Source of the DNA: an uncultured Clostridia bacterium
Lineage (GTDB): Bacteria; Bacillota; Clostridia; Oscillospirales; Acutalibacteraceae
Length of the DNA stretch: 5,618 bases
NCBI GenBank assembly: GCA_945221685.1
Contig: CALYNN010000112.1
Span: 1 to 5,618, forward strand
Direction: 5' to 3'
Position numbers and translations under genes: made by a program. The notes under the pieces are model-generated. The model had not been told where the DNA came from. It searched no databases and saw only the letters and a program-made list of their open reading frames with translations. Position 1 is the stretch's first letter, and the number at the start of each line of letters is the position of its first letter. Positions 1-3,315 of the stretch are shown piece by piece.

Positions 1-46
1 TACACGCGTAAGATCGTCGGCAGCGTCAGATGTGTATAAGAGACAG
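1..46 (+). other. Nextera (Tn5) sequencing adapter with i5 index, non-genomic
   Basis: Positions 14-46 match the Illumina Nextera read-1 adapter exactly. Within it, 28-46 is the 19-base Tn5 mosaic end (AGATGTGTATAAGAGACAG). Positions 1-5 (TACAC) match the end of the P5 sequence, and 6-13 (GCGTAAGA) sit exactly where the 8-base i5 index belongs; from memory this is Nextera XT index S517. The order P5 tail, index, adapter, insert is that of a library molecule, so this is untrimmed adapter left at a contig end and not bacterial DNA. Genomic sequence starts at 47. Any reading frame crossing 47 is artificial: read on the minus strand, the adapter adds the residues LSLIHI to the AroA frame and supplies a false stop at 26-28. 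Confidence 0.98.
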
Positions 47-1102
47 GTTAAAGCCCTTGAGCCTTGCACCCTTTAACTGTTTTCCGCCGTGAATAATCAT
101 ACCGTCTTCCGTTTCCGTTACCTCCGCACCTAATGCGCGCAAATTAGAAACGACGCTTTCAATTCTGTCTGACTCCTTATATCGAAGCCTCTCTGCCCCT
201 GAAATAACCGTATCGCCCTGTGCAAAAGCCGCAGTAACAGCAATGATAGGAACTAAATCGGGAATGTTTTCGGCATTAACGGCTGCTCCGTGCATTTTGC
301 TTTTTTTAACAGTCACTGAATTTTCATTACACCTAACATCTGCACCAAAGGCTTTAAGCACATCAACAATGGCCTTGTCACCCTGTGCCGAGCTCATATC
401 AAGTCCTGTTACGCAAACATCACCGTTAATTGCACCTGCCGCAAGGAAAAACGCCGCCTGCGACCAGTCGCCCTCAACAGTATAATCAAGCTTTTTAAAC
501 TGCTGACCGCCGTGAACAAGATAGCCGAAATCCGATTCGCAAACCTCAACTCCGTAATCGCCCATAATTTTAACAGTCATATCTACATATGGCTTTGACT
601 GCATAGGAGTAGTTAAGATAACTGCACTGTCGCCCTCAAGGCAGGCAAGGGCAAGCAAAAGTCCTGTTATATACTGACTGCTTACATCTCCCGCAACCTC
701 AAAGCTTCCATTTTTAAGCTGACCGCTTATTGTAAGAGGAAGATATCCGTTGCCCTCTATATTAACATTATGCTTCGGCAAAAGGGTCAAATACTCTCCT
801 GCCGTTCTGCTTAAAAGACTGCCCTGACCTACAAAGGTAACACTTCTGCCCAATGCCGCCGCAACCGGAATCATAAATCGCATGGTTGAGCCGCTTTCAA
901 TGCAGTTTAAGGTAGAGTTGTTTTTCTTTAAGGCGTTTATAACGCCTACGGTAGCCTGCATATCCTTTGAGGGAATAATAGGGTTAACCGTGCCACCCCC
1001 TGCAAGAAAGGAGCATATAAGCGCCCTGTGTGCCGCAGATTTCGACGGTGGTGCGGTCACATCGCCTTTAAGAAAGGAGTTTTGTAAAAAAACATTACTC
1101 AT
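47..1102 (-). CDS. aroA: EPSP synthase (3-phosphoshikimate 1-carboxyvinyltransferase), 3' end missing
   Basis: Transfers the enolpyruvyl group of phosphoenolpyruvate to shikimate-3-phosphate, the sixth shikimate-pathway step, in the cytoplasm. 352 genuine residues are present. Visible motifs are PSKSAAHRA (19-27, substrate loop), ESGSTMRF (69-76, equivalent of E. coli N94-P101), R99, SSQ (141-143), the IPD aspartate (D282, equivalent of E. coli D313) and RYKESDR (307-313, holding the E341 equivalent). The family is usually about 410-430 residues, so roughly 70 C-terminal residues are lost at the contig edge, including the regions of E. coli R386 and K411. The start ATG has GGAG 7 bases upstream and overlaps the aroB stop as ATGA. 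Compared with E. coli, about 20 residues are missing between the SKDMQAT helix and ESGSTMRF, and F76 replaces P101. The identity is secure; activity of this allele cannot be judged from a truncated copy. Confidence 0.97.
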
Positions 1103-2154
1103 TGATTTTCTCCGAAAAGCTTAGAAATATCTTCCATGGCAACAGGCTTTATAAAGCTGCTGCCGATTGAATTTAGAAGCACAAATTTAAGAGCCGTACC
1201 GGTGCGCTTTTTGTCTGCGCCCATGGCGTTAATAATATCTTCGGTCTTATGGGTATCGGCTGTTTTCATATTGTACTTTTTAAGCAAAGCGGCAATTCTG
1301 TCTGCCGTTCCCGGCTGAGTAATTCCTGCCTGCTCACCTGCCCTGCTAATCATAACCATACCGATTCCCACTGCCTCGCCGTGAGAAACGGTTTGAAAAT
1401 TCCAAAGCTTTTCAATAGCGTGGCCGCAGGTATGGCCGAAGTTAAGAAGTGCTCTTTCACCGTGCTCCTTTTCGTCGTTTTCAACCACCTGTCGCTTAAT
1501 ATCCACGCACTGAAAAATCAAATCCTCTATAAAATCCTTTGGATTTTCTTTTTCAAGTCTTTCAAAAAGCTCTGATGACTTAATACAACCGTACTTTATA
1601 ACCTCGCCCATTCCGTCTGCAAAGAAATGCTCGGAAAGGCTGTCAAGCACATTTGGGTCAATAATAACCAAGCGCGGCTGATGAAAGGCTCCGCAAAGAT
1701 TTTTGCCCTGAGGTAAATCTACTCCTGTTTTACCTCCGACAGAGGAATCAACCTGAGAAAGCAGAGTAGTCGGAATTTGAACAAAATCAATTCCCCTCAA
1801 AAATATTGCCGCCGCAAAGCCTGCCATATCGCCGCAAACTCCGCCGCCTAAAGCAACAATTCCGTCGTTGCGGCTAAAGCCCTTGTCTGCCATAAATTCC
1901 AACATATCAATTACGGAGGAAGGCTTTTTTGAGGCTTCGCCTGCTTGAAAAATATATTCAAAAACAGTATAGCCTTGTGCCTCAAGAGAGGCTTTTACAC
2001 CGTCGCCGTAGATAGGGTAAACATTTGTATCGCTTATAAGAGCAAGCTTCCTGCCGGAAAGAACACCCGAAACAAGCTCTCCTGCTCTGGCGATAAGCCC
2101 TTTTTCAATTAATATGTCGTAACCTCTGTTAACATTAACAGTCAGCTTTTTCAT
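1099..2154 (-). CDS. aroB: 3-dehydroquinate synthase
   Basis: Converts DAHP to 3-dehydroquinate using NAD+ and a divalent metal (zinc or cobalt), the second shikimate-pathway step, in the cytoplasm. Complete at 351 residues, a normal length for the family. Visible motifs in order are GGGVCGDMAGF (103-113), IPTTLLSQVDSSVGGKTGVD (127-146, nucleotide and substrate binding), GKN (150-152), GEVIKYG (183-189; E184 is the expected metal ligand), NFGHTCGHAIE (238-248; H241 expected metal ligand) and SHGEAVGIGM (257-266; H258 expected metal ligand). A conserved DKK follows at 314-316. All catalytic landmarks are intact. The start is supported by AGAGGA at 2164-2169, 9 bases upstream of the ATG. The ATG overlaps the tyrA stop by one base (TAATG), and the aroB stop overlaps the aroA start (ATGA), so the three genes are almost certainly cotranscribed and coupled. 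Confidence 0.98.
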   Translation of the reverse strand: MKKLTVNVNRGYDILIEKGLIARAGELVSGVLSGRKLALISDTNVYPIYGDGVKASLEAQGYTVFEYIFQAGEASKKPSSVIDMLEFMADKGFSRNDGIVALGGGVCGDMAGFAAAIFLRGIDFVQIPTTLLSQVDSSVGGKTGVDLPQGKNLCGAFHQPRLVIIDPNVLDSLSEHFFADGMGEVIKYGCIKSSELFERLEKENPKDFIEDLIFQCVDIKRQVVENDEKEHGERALLNFGHTCGHAIEKLWNFQTVSHGEAVGIGMVMISRAGEQAGITQPGTADRIAALLKKYNMKTADTHKTEDIINAMGADKKRTGTALKFVLLNSIGSSFIKPVAMEDISKLFGENQ

Positions 2155-2981
2155 TATCCTATTTCCTCTTTAATTTTATTTCCCTTTTCCATTAAATCGT
2201 GAAGCTGATTTTCGTCGCCGTTAACGATGGCGTACTTAAATTTCATTAAATTTGAAACAAGGTCGTCAATTTCGCGAACAAGAGGTTCACCGTTATCTAT
2301 AAAAAGCTGAGTCCACATATCTGCATTAATGCGTGCTACTCGGCTGACATCGCGGTATGAGCCTGCCGAATATCCTGCGTGATACGGTGCTAAGGGAGAA
2401 AGCACATAGCTGCAGGCAAGCACATGAGCAATCTGTGAGGTAAATGCAATCATTTCATCGTGATGCTCGGGAGTAGTCACTACCGTTCTTGCAAAGCCCA
2501 TTTCCTGTGCAAGTCCCACCAAAGCGTCGGTAATATACTTAGGAGTATAATCATACGGCGTACAGATAAAGGAAGCATTATCAAAAAGAGTTGCAAGAGA
2601 GTTATCGTAGCCGCTGACCTCTCTGCCTGCCATCGGGTGAGCGCCAACAAAATAGAAATGAAAATCCCTTTTGTCAAGCTCTTTGCAAAGCTTTGTTTTT
2701 ATTCCGCAGGAATCCGTAACAATACTGTTTTCCTTAAACAGTGCCTGATGCTCAAGGATAAAAGGAGCGATAGCGTCGGGATAAAAGTTGATAAAGGTGA
2801 TATCCGCCTTTGGTATAAGGTCTTCAATATTACCTGTTTCGTCTATAACACCGTCATCAACGGCGCGCCTTGAAACAGACTCTGTTCTGTTCCAGCCTAA
2901 AACACGGTGGCTTGTATTCTTTTTTAAGGTCTTGGCAAGGCTTGCACCGATAAGACCGAGACCGACAATTAATATGTTCAT
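2154..2981 (-). CDS. tyrA: Prephenate (or arogenate) dehydrogenase, TyrA family, no ACT domain
   Basis: Oxidative decarboxylation of prephenate to 4-hydroxyphenylpyruvate, or of arogenate to tyrosine; cytoplasmic. 275 residues from the chosen ATG. Residues 1-20 are a Rossmann start with GLGLIG (7-12). DSCGIK (90-95) is the nucleotide-loop motif, normally D-x-G-S-x-K. GAHPMAG-E-SG (113-124) carries the expected catalytic H115. The helical C-terminal domain has HHDEMIAFTSQIAH (173-186) and YRDVSRVARI (209-218), with R214 the likely substrate-binding arginine. The second beta strand ends in GWNRT (29-33) without the acidic residue typical of NAD binders, which hints at NADP+ (inference). Many Firmicutes TyrA proteins carry a C-terminal ACT domain for tyrosine feedback, but this one ends right after the catalytic core. 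The start at 2979-2981 has GGAAG 7 bases upstream. An in-frame ATG at 3045-3047 lies upstream of the promoter and is rejected. This is the first gene of the unit. Confidence 0.94.
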   Translation of the reverse strand: MNILIVGLGLIGASLAKTLKKNTSHRVLGWNRTESVSRRAVDDGVIDETGNIEDLIPKADITFINFYPDAIAPFILEHQALFKENSIVTDSCGIKTKLCKELDKRDFHFYFVGAHPMAGREVSGYDNSLATLFDNASFICTPYDYTPKYITDALVGLAQEMGFARTVVTTPEHHDEMIAFTSQIAHVLACSYVLSPLAPYHAGYSAGSYRDVSRVARINADMWTQLFIDNGEPLVREIDDLVSNLMKFKYAIVNGDENQLHDLMEKGNKIKEEIG

Positions 2982-2988
2982 AGTCGCA

Positions 2989-2993
2989 CTTCC
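2989..2993 (-). promoter_or_regulatory. Ribosome binding site that sets the tyrA start
   Basis: GGAAG on the minus strand lies 7 bases before the ATG at 2979-2981. It selects this start over the in-frame ATG 22 codons upstream, which would encode a Tyr/Ile-rich stretch read from A/T-rich promoter DNA and precedes the predicted transcription start. A Rossmann fold beginning at residue 2 (NILIVGLGLIG) is the normal TyrA N-terminus. Confidence 0.75.
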
Positions 2994-3011
2994 ACAAATA
3001 TAGTCGTATAT

Positions 3012-3040
3012 ATAATAATATATATTATATAATAAGTCAA
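3012..3040 (-). promoter_or_regulatory. Sigma-A-type promoter of the tyrA-aroB-aroA unit
   Basis: On the minus strand, TTGACT (3040-3035) and TATTAT (3017-3012) each match 5 of 6 consensus bases and are separated by exactly 17 bases. Upstream, about 3041-3080, the DNA is nearly all A and T with A- and T-tracts, resembling an UP element. Transcription would start near 3005 and give a leader of only about 24 bases before the tyrA ATG. That is too short for a T-box, riboswitch or peptide attenuator, so control, if any, would act at the promoter itself. The surrounding A/T-rich sequence offers other weak -10 candidates, so the exact start is uncertain. Confidence 0.7.
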
Positions 3041-3106
3041 ATAACAAAAATATTAAATTTATATTTTTTTGATTTCGTTTTTTACATATTCTTACTGATT
3101 GCAGAC

Positions 3107-3138
3107 AAAAAAAGAGCCGACATCGCTGTCGGCTCTTT
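3107..3138 (-). terminator. Intrinsic terminator after the small peptide gene
   Basis: A perfect 12-bp stem pairs 3111-3122 with 3127-3138 around a 4-base loop (3123-3126). The stem core is GAGCCGACA/TGTCGGCTC. Read on the minus strand, it is followed by seven Ts (complement of 3107-3113; the first three are the foot of the stem). It begins 8 bases after the stop codon of the 50-residue peptide gene. On the plus strand there is no comparable T-run, so it works for minus-strand transcripts. It separates the surface-protein unit from the tyrA promoter about 70 bases downstream. Confidence 0.93.
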
Positions 3139-3146
3139 GCGTTTAA

Positions 3147-3299
3147 TTATCCGAAATAGTCGTAATCGTTACCGTCTTCCAGGTCACCCTTTCCTCCGGT
3201 GCCCGATCCGGCATTTATATCTGAGGTCATTACTACATCTCTTGAAGGAAGTGCGTAACTACGAATTTGAATCTCTGGTTCTTCATAAGTCTTTCTCAT
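3147..3299 (-). CDS. 50-residue acidic Gly/Asp-rich peptide of unknown function, coupled to the upstream surface protein gene
   Basis: No function is recognised. The first half (residues 1-26, MRKTYEEPEI start, then PSRDVVMTSD at 18-27) is mixed charged and hydrophobic. The second half (28-50) is Gly/Asp-rich, with GSGTGGKG at 31-38 and an aromatic-acidic end NDYDYFG at 44-50. There are no cysteines, no signal peptide and no membrane segment; net charge is about -5. The ATG at 3297-3299 has a perfect AAGGAGG 8 bases upstream. A longer in-frame start at 3398 would lie inside the upstream gene without a comparable site. The gene sits 13 bases after the stop of the large modular gene and just before the terminator, so it shares that transcript. 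Short Firmicutes proteins starting M-(K/R)-K-x-Y-x-x-P are familiar to me as uncharacterised ORFs, but this resemblance is from memory. A precursor peptide or a partner of the surface protein are both possible and unproven. Confidence 0.85.
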   Translation of the reverse strand: MRKTYEEPEIQIRSYALPSRDVVMTSDINAGSGTGGKGDLEDGNDYDYFG

Positions 3300-3307
3300 A
3301 TCGCAAT

Positions 3308-3315
3308 CCTCCTTA
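3308..3315 (-). promoter_or_regulatory. Consensus ribosome binding site overlapping the upstream stop codon
   Basis: On the minus strand TAAGGAGG contains both the TAA stop of the large gene (3313-3315) and an AAGGAGG Shine-Dalgarno (3308-3314), 8 bases before the small peptide ATG. All eight bases can pair with the 3' end of 16S rRNA. A ribosome terminating on the large gene sits on the site, which favours reinitiation, while the strength of the site would also allow independent, high-level initiation. Confidence 0.9.

Noticed and set aside
28..46. Tn5 mosaic end as a sign of a native transposon
   Set aside because: It is flanked by the rest of the Nextera adapter, an index and a P5 tail, so it comes from library preparation.
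2480..2677. Minus-strand frame within tyrA and similar frame-shifted frames, including 5178-5435 within the large gene
   Set aside because: These are out-of-frame shadows of strongly supported coding sequences, with composition typical of spurious translations.
243..3003. Plus-strand open frames antisense to aroA, aroB and tyrA (for example 243-485, 882-1124, 1249-1575, 2460-2873, 2788-3003)
   Set aside because: They lie opposite well-supported genes, show no family motifs, and have no convincing ribosome sites or promoters.
3015..3028. A/T palindrome as a definite operator
   Set aside because: A 14-bp palindrome made only of A and T is easily reached by chance in this A/T-only stretch; it is noted under the promoter finding only.
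2982..3047. Upstream ATG extending TyrA by 22 residues
   Set aside because: The extension is Tyr/Ile-rich, overlaps the promoter and would start before the predicted transcription start. The ATG at 2979-2981 has an SD and begins directly with the Rossmann strand.
2982..3106. T-box, riboswitch or leader-peptide attenuator ahead of tyrA
   Set aside because: The predicted leader is only about 24 bases, and no stem-loop with a T-run lies between the promoter and the start codon.
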